This document shows positions 9,459-17,904 of a stretch of DNA of 64,000 nt, piece by piece. Source of the DNA: an uncultured Erythrobacter sp. (GTDB lineage: Bacteria > Pseudomonadota > Alphaproteobacteria > Sphingomonadales > Sphingomonadaceae); NCBI GenBank assembly GCA_947499505.1, contig CANMOQ010000003.1, forward strand, positions 248,001 to 312,000, in the 5' to 3' direction. The first letter of the stretch is position 1. Each line of letters begins with the position of its first letter. The notes beneath the pieces were generated by a model, which was not told the DNA's origin, did no database searches, and saw nothing but the letters and a program-made list of their open reading frames with translations. A program made the translations under genes and the position numbers.

Positions 9459-10222
9459 TGCGCATCTTGCTGACCAATGATGATGGTATCCATGCGCCCG
9501 GACTTGAGGTGCTGGAGGAACTCGCGCGGCAATTTTCAGACGACATCTGGGTCTGCGCCCCGTCAGAGGAACAATCCGGCGCTGGCCACTCGCTGACGCT
9601 TAATCAGCCGGTGCGCCTGCAGCAATTTGGCGAGCGGCGCTATGCCGTCACCGGCACGCCGACCGACAGCGTGATGATGGCCCTGCGCGAGGTGATGGAC
9701 GGCCCGCCCGATCTGATCCTGTCCGGTGTCAATCGCGGCGCGAACCTTGGCGATGACATCACCTATTCGGGCACCGTCTCTGCCGCGATCGAAGGCGCGC
9801 TTGCGGGCATTCGCTCCATCGCCCTATCTCAGGTCTATTCGCGCGAAAGCATGGAAAGCGCCGACCCGTTCGCCGCCGCGCGGCAATGGGGCGCGAAGGT
9901 GATCAAGCCGCTGCTTGATGTGCAATTTGCTGAGCGCTCGCTGATCAATGTGAATTTCCCGCCGCTTGAGGCCGATGCTGTGAAAGGCATCCGCGTGGTC
10001 CGCCAGGGCTTTTACGATTACTCGCGCGGCAGCATTGTCGAGGGACGGGATCCGCGCGGCAGCCGCTATTTCTGGTTCGGCCTGCACGCCATTGAGCACA
10101 CACTCGACCATGGAACCGACCTAGAGGCGATTGACGATGGCTACATTGCCGTTACCCCTTTGCAGCTTGATTTAACGCATTATTCTTCACTCGACATTCT
10201 AGCGGGAAAATTCGCTCAGTAA
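9458..10222 (+). CDS. surE: 5'/3'-nucleotidase SurE
   Basis: Metal-dependent phosphatase acting on nucleoside monophosphates and implicated in stationary-phase survival. The 254-residue sequence opens with [15 protein letters not shown], which holds the metal-binding Asp pair. It continues with PSEEQSGAGHSLT and SGVNRGANLGDDITYSGTV, all diagnostic of SurE. The start overlaps the serS stop. In many alphaproteobacteria surE follows serS and precedes pcm; here pcm is absent and a potassium-channel gene follows after 18 bp. Confidence 0.95.
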   Translation: MRILLTNDDGIHAPGLEVLEELARQFSDDIWVCAPSEEQSGAGHSLTLNQPVRLQQFGERRYAVTGTPTDSVMMALREVMDGPPDLILSGVNRGANLGDDITYSGTVSAAIEGALAGIRSIALSQVYSRESMESADPFAAARQWGAKVIKPLLDVQFAERSLINVNFPPLEADAVKGIRVVRQGFYDYSRGSIVEGRDPRGSRYFWFGLHAIEHTLDHGTDLEAIDDGYIAVTPLQLDLTHYSSLDILAGKFAQ

Positions 10223-10240
10223 CCGGGCGAAAGGCAGGGC

Positions 10241-11326
10241 ATGGCAAAGCAACTCGATACGATCGTCTCGACCCAACCGCCCAAGCGGGTGAAGTCAAAA
10301 TTCAAGCCATTGCGACGCGCTGTACGAATACCGGTGTGGGGCGATCTTGGCATACGCATCGGGCTCGCGCTGTTCCTGATCTTCATCGTGGTGATGATCC
10401 ACTGGTTTGATCGCGATGGCTTGGTCGATAGCGTTGATGGCGAGGTCAGCTTCCTAGACATCGTCTATTTCACGATGATCTCGATCACTACAACCGGTTT
10501 TGGCGATATCGCGCCGGTCACCGACAGCGCGCGAATGATTGAGGCGATCATCGTTACGCCGATCCGGTTCGCGGTCTTTTTCATTTTCGTGGGCACCGCC
10601 TACAATTTCATTATCAAGCGTAGCTGGGAGAAGTGGCGCATGGCTCGTATCCAAGAGAAGCTCTCAAAACATGTCGTGGTCCTAGGCTATGGCGTGTCGG
10701 GATCCGAGAGTGTCAATGAGCTGATCGAGCGCGGTATGGATCCGCGCAACATTGTCGTCGTGGACCCGGGTGAGGAGCGTCTGATTGAGGCGGAACGTCT
10801 AGGCGTTAACGTGCTGAACGGTGATGCGACCCGCGATGAGACACTCAATGCCGTCCGCGTCAGCGAGGCCCAAGCCGTGCTGGTGTCCGCTGGCCGCGAT
10901 GACACGTCGATCCTGATCGTGCTGACCGTGCGCCATCTCGCACCCAAAGTTCCAATCAGCGTTGTTGTGCGAGCCGATGACAATGAACTGCTCGCCCGCC
11001 AGGCCGGTGCGAACAATGTGATCAACCCTGTGCGCTTTACCGGGCTTCTGCTCGCGGGCAGCGCAAAGGGCGCCCATATCGCCGACTATCTCGCCGACCT
11101 CGCCTCTGTCACTGGCCGGGTCCAGCTGGTGGAACGGGTCGTGACCGAGGAAGAATGCGGCTGCTCAATCGAACAGCTCAGCACAGGCGGGCGCGGCCTG
11201 CGCGTCTATCGCGGCGGCCGGGCGATCGGCTTTTGGGAAGACGAATGTCAAAACCTGCAAGCGGGCGACATCGTGGTTGAGATCGTCCCAAGCTTGAATG
11301 GGGAAACCAATGGTGACGGGGACTAG
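10241..11326 (+). CDS. Two-TM potassium channel with TrkA-N (RCK) domain
   Basis: A 361-residue ion channel subunit. TM1 (about residues 39-55) is followed by the pore segment SITTTGFGDIAPVT, whose filter reads TTGFGD rather than the classic TVGYGD. TM2 (about 105-125) follows, then a cytoplasmic RCK/TrkA-N Rossmann domain starting KHVVVLGYGVSGSE, and a TrkA-C-like end. It probably assembles as a tetramer with NAD(H)- or ligand-gated RCK rings in the inner membrane. It is 18 bp after surE and may be co-transcribed with serS-surE. Exact ion selectivity cannot be assumed from the variant filter. Confidence 0.88.
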   Translation: MAKQLDTIVSTQPPKRVKSKFKPLRRAVRIPVWGDLGIRIGLALFLIFIVVMIHWFDRDGLVDSVDGEVSFLDIVYFTMISITTTGFGDIAPVTDSARMIEAIIVTPIRFAVFFIFVGTAYNFIIKRSWEKWRMARIQEKLSKHVVVLGYGVSGSESVNELIERGMDPRNIVVVDPGEERLIEAERLGVNVLNGDATRDETLNAVRVSEAQAVLVSAGRDDTSILIVLTVRHLAPKVPISVVVRADDNELLARQAGANNVINPVRFTGLLLAGSAKGAHIADYLADLASVTGRVQLVERVVTEEECGCSIEQLSTGGRGLRVYRGGRAIGFWEDECQNLQAGDIVVEIVPSLNGETNGDGD

Positions 11327-11359
11327 GCTGGGCGGTACGCCGCCTGATCTACCGCCATT

Positions 11360-11779
11360 TCACGGCAAGTAAGCGTGCACGAATCCCATCGCGGTGTAAA
11401 ATAGCAGCCAATAGCCCGCGTCGATGAAGAACAGCGCCTTGCCCTTTTGCGAGAAGAGGTAAGCCGTACCCAAGGCTGGCACGATAAAGCCGAAGGCAAT
11501 GCCCAGGGCAGTCACCACTTTGACCATGACCGAAAGCTCCACACCGTTCACTTCATATGAGTGAAAGGTATGGGCCAGGGTCCAGCTGGCGAGCAGCGAG
11601 AACGCGAACGCCCCACCATAGATCAAGCCCATATTGCCTTCTTTGATCTGCTCTTCAGTCAGGCCGACAGCGCCCATCCATTTCTTGCCCATGACCGGCC
11701 CATACCAGATGCCGCCCACCACAAATCCAGCGAGCGCGGCGAGAAACACCGCGAGCCAATTCACATCAAACAGGTTCAT
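11360..11779 (-). CDS. DUF1761 family membrane protein
   Basis: A 139-residue integral membrane protein with about four hydrophobic segments, opening MNLFDVNWLAVFLAALAGF and containing the conserved GGIWYGPVMGKKWM. The start at 11779 is chosen because GGGAGAGG lies five bases upstream; a longer frame from 11812 would add residues before that ribosome site. Family function is unknown. It is convergent with the potassium channel and divergent from rimO. Confidence 0.85.
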   Translation of the reverse strand: MNLFDVNWLAVFLAALAGFVVGGIWYGPVMGKKWMGAVGLTEEQIKEGNMGLIYGGAFAFSLLASWTLAHTFHSYEVNGVELSVMVKVVTALGIAFGFIVPALGTAYLFSQKGKALFFIDAGYWLLFYTAMGFVHAYLP

Positions 11780-11856
11780 AATTACCTCTCCCAAAGGCGC
11801 GACCCACTGCAAGTGCTAGCGCAAAGCATGGTTCGCGTGTAGGGGCGCGGCCAGAT

Positions 11857-13266
11857 ATGAATACAGACGCCCCCACCTCCACTGCATCACCAAAGCCCGT
11901 GGCCGATCAGAAACGCGTCGGCATGGTCTCGCTCGGCTGTCCCAAGGCGCTGGTCGATTCCGAACGCATCCTCACCCGGCTGCGCGCCGATGGCTATGCC
12001 ATGTCGCCCGATTATGCCGGCGCGGACGTGGTGCTGGTCAACACCTGCGGCTTCCTCGACAGCGCCAAGGAAGAAAGCCTGGCCGCGATTGGCGAGGCGA
12101 TCAGTGAAAACGGTCGCGTTATCGTGACGGGCTGTATGGGCGAAGAGGCAGATGCGATCCGCGCGGCTCACCCACAAGTTCTGGCGGTCACTGGCGCGCA
12201 TCAATATGAGCAGGTGGTGGAGGCCGTGCATGAGCACGCTCCGCCCAGCCAAGGGCCATTTATCGACCTGATCCCGCAGCCGTCCGAGCACGACATCAAG
12301 CTGACCCCGCGCCATTACAGCTACCTCAAGATCTCTGAGGGCTGCAATCATTCCTGCGCGTTCTGCATCATCCCGGACCTGCGCGGCAAACTCGCGAGCC
12401 GCCGGATTGACGCGGTGCTGCGCGAGGCGGAAAAGCTGGTCGCAGCGGGCACGAATGAGCTGCTGGTAATCAGCCAGGATACGAGCGCTTACGGGGTCGA
12501 TACCCGCCACGAAACCAAGCCTTGGAAGGGCCGCGAGCCGCGCGCTCACATGACCGATCTAGCCCGCGAGCTTGGCCAATTGCGCACGCAATCGGGCCAA
12601 ACACCGTGGGTACGTCTGCACTATGTCTATCCCTATCCGCATGTCGACAAGGTCATCCCGCTGATGGCCGAAGGGCTGCTGACGCCCTATCTCGACATCC
12701 CGTTTCAGCACGCTTCGCCTTCGGTTCTGAAGCGCATGAAGCGCCCGGCGAACGAGGCCAAAGTGCTGGAGCGGCTGCGGGGTTGGCGCGATATCTGCCC
12801 TGACATCGCTGTCCGCTCCTCGTTTGTGGTCGGCTTCCCCGGCGAGACTGAGGACGATTTCAAATATCTGATCGATTGGCTGGAAGAGGCTCAGCTCGAC
12901 CGCGTTGGCGCTTTCCGGTTTGAGCCGGTTGAAGGCGCGCAGGCCAATGCTCTGCCCGATCCGGTGCCAGAGGCGATCAAGGAAGAACGCTACGCCCGGC
13001 TGATGGAAGTCACTGAGCGGATTAGCGCTGCCAAGCTAGCGGCCAAAGTCGGCCGCGCGCTGCCGGTGATCATCGATGAGGTCGGGGAACCAGATGAAGA
13101 CGGCGACATCGGCGCAAGCGGACGGTCTCAGGCCGATGCGCCTGAAATCGATGGCCAAGTGCATTTGCGCAACGTCCCAGCGGACGTGGCGCAAGGCGAC
13201 ATCGTCACCGCGGTGATTGAAGAGGCCGATGCGCACGACCTGTTCGGCGTAATCGCGCAGGCCTAA
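11857..13266 (+). CDS. rimO: Ribosomal protein S12 methylthiotransferase RimO
   Basis: Radical-SAM enzyme that adds a methylthio group to an aspartate of ribosomal protein S12. The 469-residue protein has the N-terminal UPF0004 domain ([30 protein letters not shown]), the radical-SAM cluster motif [13 protein letters not shown] (about residue 163), and a C-terminal TRAM domain ending [10 protein letters not shown]. The KALVDSE and DSAKEES variants separate RimO from MiaB. It appears monocistronic; the next gene is convergent with a 4-bp gap. Confidence 0.95.
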   Translation: MNTDAPTSTASPKPVADQKRVGMVSLGCPKALVDSERILTRLRADGYAMSPDYAGADVVLVNTCGFLDSAKEESLAAIGEAISENGRVIVTGCMGEEADAIRAAHPQVLAVTGAHQYEQVVEAVHEHAPPSQGPFIDLIPQPSEHDIKLTPRHYSYLKISEGCNHSCAFCIIPDLRGKLASRRIDAVLREAEKLVAAGTNELLVISQDTSAYGVDTRHETKPWKGREPRAHMTDLARELGQLRTQSGQTPWVRLHYVYPYPHVDKVIPLMAEGLLTPYLDIPFQHASPSVLKRMKRPANEAKVLERLRGWRDICPDIAVRSSFVVGFPGETEDDFKYLIDWLEEAQLDRVGAFRFEPVEGAQANALPDPVPEAIKEERYARLMEVTERISAAKLAAKVGRALPVIIDEVGEPDEDGDIGASGRSQADAPEIDGQVHLRNVPADVAQGDIVTAVIEEADAHDLFGVIAQA

Positions 13267-13270
13267 GCCG

Positions 13271-13756
13271 CTAATTCTGGCTCGAACCCCAGATATAGAG
13301 ACCGCCGATGATCAGCGAGATCACGAACAACTGCTTCCAATAGGAACCGACGATCCCCGCTGGGATCAGCGGCACGAGATAGAGCGGCCATCCCTCCAGC
13401 TCTGAGTTATCCGAGAGATAGCCAAGCGAGAGCAGATAAGTGATGCCAAAGAATACATAATTGCCGGCGGTCCATTGCTTGGCCGAGCTGTGAGCGGCGG
13501 CCTGTTGCCGGGCCTTGGCAGGCTTTGCCCCGCGCTTTTTCGCAGGTGCAGAGCCGCGCGCGGGCACCGGGTCAGGTACCGTTCCGGCCCCATGGCAATT
13601 CCAGCAAGTGACCATATCGCGCCCACCCGTTCCGCTGCCGTTGCACGCCATACAAGCCTGGTTCGTGTACCCGCCGTGACCAGTTCCGCCGCAACTATAG
13701 CAATCAAGGTAACCCTGATCGATCTGACCACCAGAACAATACGGATAAACAGCCAA
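13271..13756 (-). CDS. Small membrane protein with DnaJ-like CxxCxGxG zinc modules
   Basis: A 161-residue protein of unknown function. Residues 7-55 carry paired cysteine modules of the DnaJ central-domain kind: CYSCGGTGHGG, CMACNGSGTGG and CWNCHGAG. A basic Ala/Lys/Pro linker follows (about 60-90), then two hydrophobic segments (about 100-118 and 128-158). No J domain or substrate domain is present. No ATG exists before the first module, and GGAGGG six bases upstream supports a TTG start at 13756. The zinc modules would face the cytoplasm if the N-terminus is inside. It could be a membrane-tethered thiol or folding factor, but that is a guess. Confidence 0.7.
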   Translation of the reverse strand: MAVYPYCSGGQIDQGYLDCYSCGGTGHGGYTNQACMACNGSGTGGRDMVTCWNCHGAGTVPDPVPARGSAPAKKRGAKPAKARQQAAAHSSAKQWTAGNYVFFGITYLLSLGYLSDNSELEGWPLYLVPLIPAGIVGSYWKQLFVISLIIGGLYIWGSSQN

Positions 13757-13827
13757 AGCGCCCTCCCCTGTTCGCGAGAATCGCGGGAGGCCAAGCTAGC
13801 GCACTTATTCTGAAACGAAAGGGGCTC

Positions 13828-15492
13828 TTAGCCTATCTTGCGCCGCAAATGCGCAAACACTCGGACTGGGTCGTCATGCATCACCAGTTGGCCAGAGCGG
13901 CGGAATTCCGCATCCACTAAAAAGCCATATTGGTCGGCAAATTTCTGATAGTTCTCGCGGCTGACAAACCCGCCATTTGCGCCAATCGCCAAGGTTACAG
14001 GCGGTGCGATGTCGCGGCACAGCTCGCTCCAGTCAAACGCCTCGATGATCACACCCTCGGTCGGGCCGTCCAGCGTCTTTATGAAGGTATAAGTGCCCGA
14101 TTGGCGGATCAGCTCGCGGATCTCTGGCCGCTTGTAATAAGCACGGTCATCCGGGCTGGACCTGTAAAAATCGTCGATAAACTTATCGAATTCGCCGCGC
14201 AGCGAGCCCGCCAAGGTCGCGCGGATATAGATGCGCGCAAAGGCCGGGGCCATGCGGGTCATCTGCACCGCCCGGCGGTATCCGATATCGACCATGCTAA
14301 TGTCCGACCAGGTTGGGAACGGCACCAAAGGACCGGCCAGTACAACACCGCTCACCTTCACCCGCGTTGCCTGGACAAATCCCAGCGCAAAGGGTGTGCC
14401 CGCCGTGGCGCTAAGCACCGCGCATTCAGTGATGCCTTGCGCCTCAAGGAACGGATCAAGCCGGCGCGCAAATTCTCGCACCAATTCGATTCGCTTTGAT
14501 CGCCCGGTTGTCTCGCCGGAAAGCGGACGCCACGGGGCAATGATCCGCAATCCCGCTTCGCGCGCGGCAGCATCCTGCTCCGCAGTGAACAATGCGCCTT
14601 CAAAAAAGGGATGAAAATAAAGCACCGGATCGCCGCTGGGATCGCCGTGTTCCTCCCACGCGATGCGGTCCCCATCCTCCTCGTGAAAGATTCGGCTGCA
14701 AAAATGCCGCTTTGGCCCCTCACTCTCGTCAATCAAACGCAGAGAATGGGCAAAGCCGGTGTAGAGCATCAACAGCTCTTGCTGAGAATTGATCGCCAGC
14801 TTGCGCAGCAGCGCCTTCAGCTGATTGCGAGCCGTGCCAACCGAGCGTTCGCGCTGTTCAGCGAAGCTGCGCACATTCCCGCCCGAAACCAAATGCCGGG
14901 TCAGAGCAAGTTCGGTTTCAGTCAGGCCGAGCGCTTCACGAAAACGATTGCCGCTCGCCTCTTGCCAGCGAAACTGGATCAGCTTGAAATGAACATGCTC
15001 GGCCTGCGCCTCTGCGCCAGCTTCGACATTGAACCAGCGGCCCTGGTCATCATCGGGTCCGGTAAACAGTCGGAGAAAGCCGGTCGAACTGCCCGACTTT
15101 GTCTCTCGGATACGGCGCAAATCCTCACTGCGCTCCGCCGGATCCCACAGCCAATCCGGCGCTGGATGGCCGCGTTGCAGTTCTGGCCCGGAAAAGACCT
15201 CTGGGTCGAAGGAAACCAGCCTTTGGGAGCGATCCAGGACCAGTTCCGCCCCGCTGGGCGACACATCGGGCAGCACGAAATTGGCAAAATCGCTGCCCGT
15301 CAGCGTCGAGACCTCATCAATCAGCTCGCCCGCTTCGACGAAGTGCTGATCCGCGCTGCCGACATCCTCTTGTCCCGCCTCAAAATGATGCTCTCCTTGC
15401 TCCAGCAAAGAGATCACGCGTTCCGGTTTGCCCATGGTGGCATAGGCATCACGGATAATCCGGTCGACATAGGTTTCGCGTTCTTCAGCCAT
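13828..15492 (-). CDS. LuxR-type HTH fused to an alpha/beta-hydrolase-like domain
   Basis: A 554-residue two-part protein. Residues 1-180 have no clear family and may be a PAS-like sensor. A LuxR/GerE-type HTH follows at about 188-245 (LGLTETELALTRHLVSGG, then SVGTARNQLKALLRKL). The C-terminal 280 residues resemble an alpha/beta hydrolase (VLYFHPFFEGALFT, LSATAGTPFALGFVQA). The nucleophile elbow reads SATAG, where active enzymes have GxSxG, so the serine is replaced by threonine and the domain may be a ligand sensor. The start at 15492 is preferred to 15507 because GAGGCGAGG lies just upstream of it. Its targets are unknown. Confidence 0.8.
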   Translation of the reverse strand: MAEERETYVDRIIRDAYATMGKPERVISLLEQGEHHFEAGQEDVGSADQHFVEAGELIDEVSTLTGSDFANFVLPDVSPSGAELVLDRSQRLVSFDPEVFSGPELQRGHPAPDWLWDPAERSEDLRRIRETKSGSSTGFLRLFTGPDDDQGRWFNVEAGAEAQAEHVHFKLIQFRWQEASGNRFREALGLTETELALTRHLVSGGNVRSFAEQRERSVGTARNQLKALLRKLAINSQQELLMLYTGFAHSLRLIDESEGPKRHFCSRIFHEEDGDRIAWEEHGDPSGDPVLYFHPFFEGALFTAEQDAAAREAGLRIIAPWRPLSGETTGRSKRIELVREFARRLDPFLEAQGITECAVLSATAGTPFALGFVQATRVKVSGVVLAGPLVPFPTWSDISMVDIGYRRAVQMTRMAPAFARIYIRATLAGSLRGEFDKFIDDFYRSSPDDRAYYKRPEIRELIRQSGTYTFIKTLDGPTEGVIIEAFDWSELCRDIAPPVTLAIGANGGFVSRENYQKFADQYGFLVDAEFRRSGQLVMHDDPVRVFAHLRRKIG

Positions 15493-15632
15493 CAAGCCTC
15501 GCCTCATAGCTGCAAAATGGTTTTCGCCAAGTTGAAGCGTGCCCGCGCATCAGCATCCGTCTGGCCCGGGAATGTGGGCCGCGCCTCGCAAAAGACGCGG
15601 CCCTTTCCCCAAGGGTCGCAGTTTGGGGAAAA

Positions 15633-15935
15633 TCACTTCACGCAATATTTACCGGAGGTCTTTGTTCCGCTTGGGCAGCTACCATCGCGGATTTCTGCAT
15701 AATCTCCCTTACCGCCGACACAGTAGTTTCCCGAGGCTTTGAAACCGGTCGGGCAAGAACCGACTTTGGGAAGGGCAACTTTGCTCGATGATTTGCAGCT
15801 TGATCCCGAAGCCTTGAAGCCAGTGGGGCAAGAGCCGTTCTTGGAAACTTCGCTAGAGGAGCTTTGCGCGATTGCCGCTGGCGCAGTGCCGATGGCGAGA
15901 ACGCTGGCGGCGAGAATGGTGAGTGTCTTTTTCAT
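15633..15935 (-). CDS. Small secreted Cys-repeat protein
   Basis: A 100-residue protein with a signal peptide (MKKTLTILAASVLAIGT ... AIAQ) and three imperfect repeats of about 20-30 residues, each with the pattern GSCPxGxKxSGxYC: GSCPTGFKASGSSC, GSCPTGFKASGNYC and GSCPSGTKTSGKYC. The paired cysteines suggest one disulphide per repeat in the periplasm or outside. The start at 15935 is chosen because the signal peptide begins there; an upstream extension to 16112 would overlap the neighbouring gene and has no coding logic. I recognise no family of known function. Confidence 0.75.
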   Translation of the reverse strand: MKKTLTILAASVLAIGTAPAAIAQSSSSEVSKNGSCPTGFKASGSSCKSSSKVALPKVGSCPTGFKASGNYCVGGKGDYAEIRDGSCPSGTKTSGKYCVK

Positions 15936-16039
15936 GAGTTGAGTATTCCTGTGCTGATTTGGGTGACTGAAAAGCATGCGATGCGGCGGGCGAATACGCT
16001 GTCTGCCCGCCGCACCCCACTTCACTAGGTCTGCTGGGC

Positions 16040-16864
16040 TTAGCCCGCTGGACCGCGGCGATAGGCAAAGGCCACCGCGCTTTTGCCAGAATTCTTGTCG
16101 AACCATTGGCAATAGAAATCCGTGCCTGATTTATCGGTGTGCAAAGACGCAAAATTGAACGTGATCATCTGGCGCCCGCGCTTGGCGAGATATTTGTCAT
16201 AGGCGCCAGAGCGGCTGGAATTGCTGCCACTCGCCGTCGGTGTAAAGCCGAGCGAATTGCCGCTGTGCAGCATCACGTCCTTGCCCTTGTAATTGTTGGT
16301 TTTCGGCCCGTGAACATTGTCGAGCTGCTCAGAGCCGTCATAGGAAACGCACTGAATTTTATAGTCGTGTTTCTTATACTTGGCCGCGTCAACCTCGACA
16401 TAGAGCACATCGCCAACCGCCAGGCCGGGAAAGAAACAGCCGTTTTGCGGGCTGACATTGGTACGCTCGGTTAGGCCGGTGCGCTCCTCGGTGCTGATCC
16501 CTTGGCTAAAGGTGTATGTGCCCTCGCGCCCGACAAAGGCATTGCCCAGGCCCAGGTTCGCGCATTGCAGCTGGCCGGTGTATTTGGCCGGAGCCGCGCC
16601 TGCGCCGCCAACATGGCCGGGAGCCCGCGCGGTGCGCGGTGAGTTGGACGTGCTGCCGCGATTTGCAAAGCCGCCGCCTGATCCGCCGCGCCGGGCATTG
16701 TCGACTGTCTCGACCACGTCCTCGGCCTGATCGACTTTCTTTTTGACCTTCTTCACCTTCTTGGTGATTTTATCGAAGGGGCCAGCCTCTGCTGGTGCGG
16801 GCGCGGCAGCAAAGCCGACGACGAGCGCGGCCATTGCGGCGGCGGTGATGGAAAATTTCTTCAT
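16040..16864 (-). CDS. Secreted hypothetical protein with basic N-terminal segment
   Basis: A 274-residue protein with a signal peptide (MKKFSITAAAMAALVVGFA ... PAEAG). A very lysine-rich stretch follows (DKITKKVKKVKKKVDQAED, about residues 30-50), then a Gly/Ser/Arg linker, and a globular C-terminal half with five cysteines (for example QNGCFFPGLAVGDVLYVEVD and DFYCQWFDKNSG). Not recognised. It precedes the small Cys-repeat gene on the same strand by 104 bp, so the two secreted products may be co-expressed. It is divergent from the transglutaminase gene. Confidence 0.65.
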   Translation of the reverse strand: MKKFSITAAAMAALVVGFAAAPAPAEAGPFDKITKKVKKVKKKVDQAEDVVETVDNARRGGSGGGFANRGSTSNSPRTARAPGHVGGAGAAPAKYTGQLQCANLGLGNAFVGREGTYTFSQGISTEERTGLTERTNVSPQNGCFFPGLAVGDVLYVEVDAAKYKKHDYKIQCVSYDGSEQLDNVHGPKTNNYKGKDVMLHSGNSLGFTPTASGSNSSRSGAYDKYLAKRGRQMITFNFASLHTDKSGTDFYCQWFDKNSGKSAVAFAYRRGPAG

Positions 16865-17061
16865 GGATACGAACCCCTGTCATCTATTCCGGTAGGAACA
16901 TTTGCCCTCCCCGGACAAAACGGCCACTGGTTGTGGCTGCTGGGCGCGGGCTAGAAGCAGAGGCGAGCTGGCTGAATATCCCAGATGGGACAATTGGACC
17001 TGAAAGAGCGCAAAAAACGCGTTTTTGAGGAACAAATGTGCCTGCCAAACTTGAGTGACCT

Positions 17062-17859
17062 ATGCCCCTCGACATCCAAGCGACCTTCACTTTCCAATTC
17101 GACGAGCCTGGCGATGCCTTGCTGCAGTTTGAGGTCGCTGACGTTCCGGGCCAGCGGATTCTCTCGCAAAGTGTCGAACTGACAGACGAGGCAGCGAGCA
17201 CGCGGGTACCCGCGCATGATGGGATCGGCACGCGTATTTGGGTGAGCAGCAATGGGCGGTTCGAAACCACCTACCGCGCCAAGGTGGAGACGCAGCGCGC
17301 CGCAGTTGAGCTGGCCACCATGCCTCAGCTGGCCGCCAGGTCCATCACCGGCGAGGCGGCGCAATATCTGTTCGATTCGCGCTATTGCTCAGTCGGCCCG
17401 TTTCAAAACTTCGTCGAGGCGGAGTTTTCCGGCACATCGGGCGGCGCGCGGATTGCCGCGATCGAGGGCTGGCTGACGAAGAATATGCAATATGAGCCGG
17501 GTGCAAGCGGCGAGCAAACCACCGCCGCTGACAGCTTCGTCGCGCGCCAGGGGGTTTGCCGCGACTATGCCCATGTGCTGATCGCGCTGGCGCGAGCGTC
17601 GCTGATCCCCGCGCGCTATGTCGCCTGCTATGGCCCGGACGTCAGCCCGCAAGATTTTCATGCCGTCGCCGAGGTGTTTCTCGCCGATCCAGCAGAACCG
17701 ACGCGCGGCGAATGGCACCTAGTTGATGCAACCGGTATGGCGAAACCTTCTGAGACCGCGATTATCGGGGTTGGGCGCGATGCAGCCGATGTGAGTTTCC
17801 TCACGACGTTCGGCCCGGCGCGTTTCCTATCGTCGAAGGTTGAGGTGAAGCGGGTTTAA
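17062..17859 (+). CDS. Transglutaminase-like cysteine peptidase family protein
   Basis: A 265-residue cytoplasmic protein (no signal peptide seen) with the transglutaminase-like core and its full triad: Cys166 in RQGVCRDYAH, His200 in DFHAVAEVFL and Asp222 in WHLVDATG. The N-terminal 90 residues form the beta-rich domain usual in this family. These proteins often act as amidases or peptidases rather than cross-linkers; the substrate is unknown. It is alone, divergent from the secreted-protein pair and convergent with the LacI regulator. Confidence 0.87.
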   Translation: MPLDIQATFTFQFDEPGDALLQFEVADVPGQRILSQSVELTDEAASTRVPAHDGIGTRIWVSSNGRFETTYRAKVETQRAAVELATMPQLAARSITGEAAQYLFDSRYCSVGPFQNFVEAEFSGTSGGARIAAIEGWLTKNMQYEPGASGEQTTAADSFVARQGVCRDYAHVLIALARASLIPARYVACYGPDVSPQDFHAVAEVFLADPAEPTRGEWHLVDATGMAKPSETAIIGVGRDAADVSFLTTFGPARFLSSKVEVKRV

Positions 17860-17904
17860 GACTTTCGGTTGCGGGCAGCTATGACCTGCTGAACGACCAA
17901 CTAA

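Noticed and set aside
15576..15603. Inverted repeat GGGCCGCG / CGCGGCCC below the small secreted gene as a terminator
   Set aside because: No U-run follows on the minus strand, so I do not call it a terminator.
14611..15702. Plus-strand 363-residue ORF opposite the LuxR/hydrolase fusion
   Set aside because: Long only because of GC-rich codon bias; it has no domain pattern, while the opposite strand has an HTH and a hydrolase-like domain.
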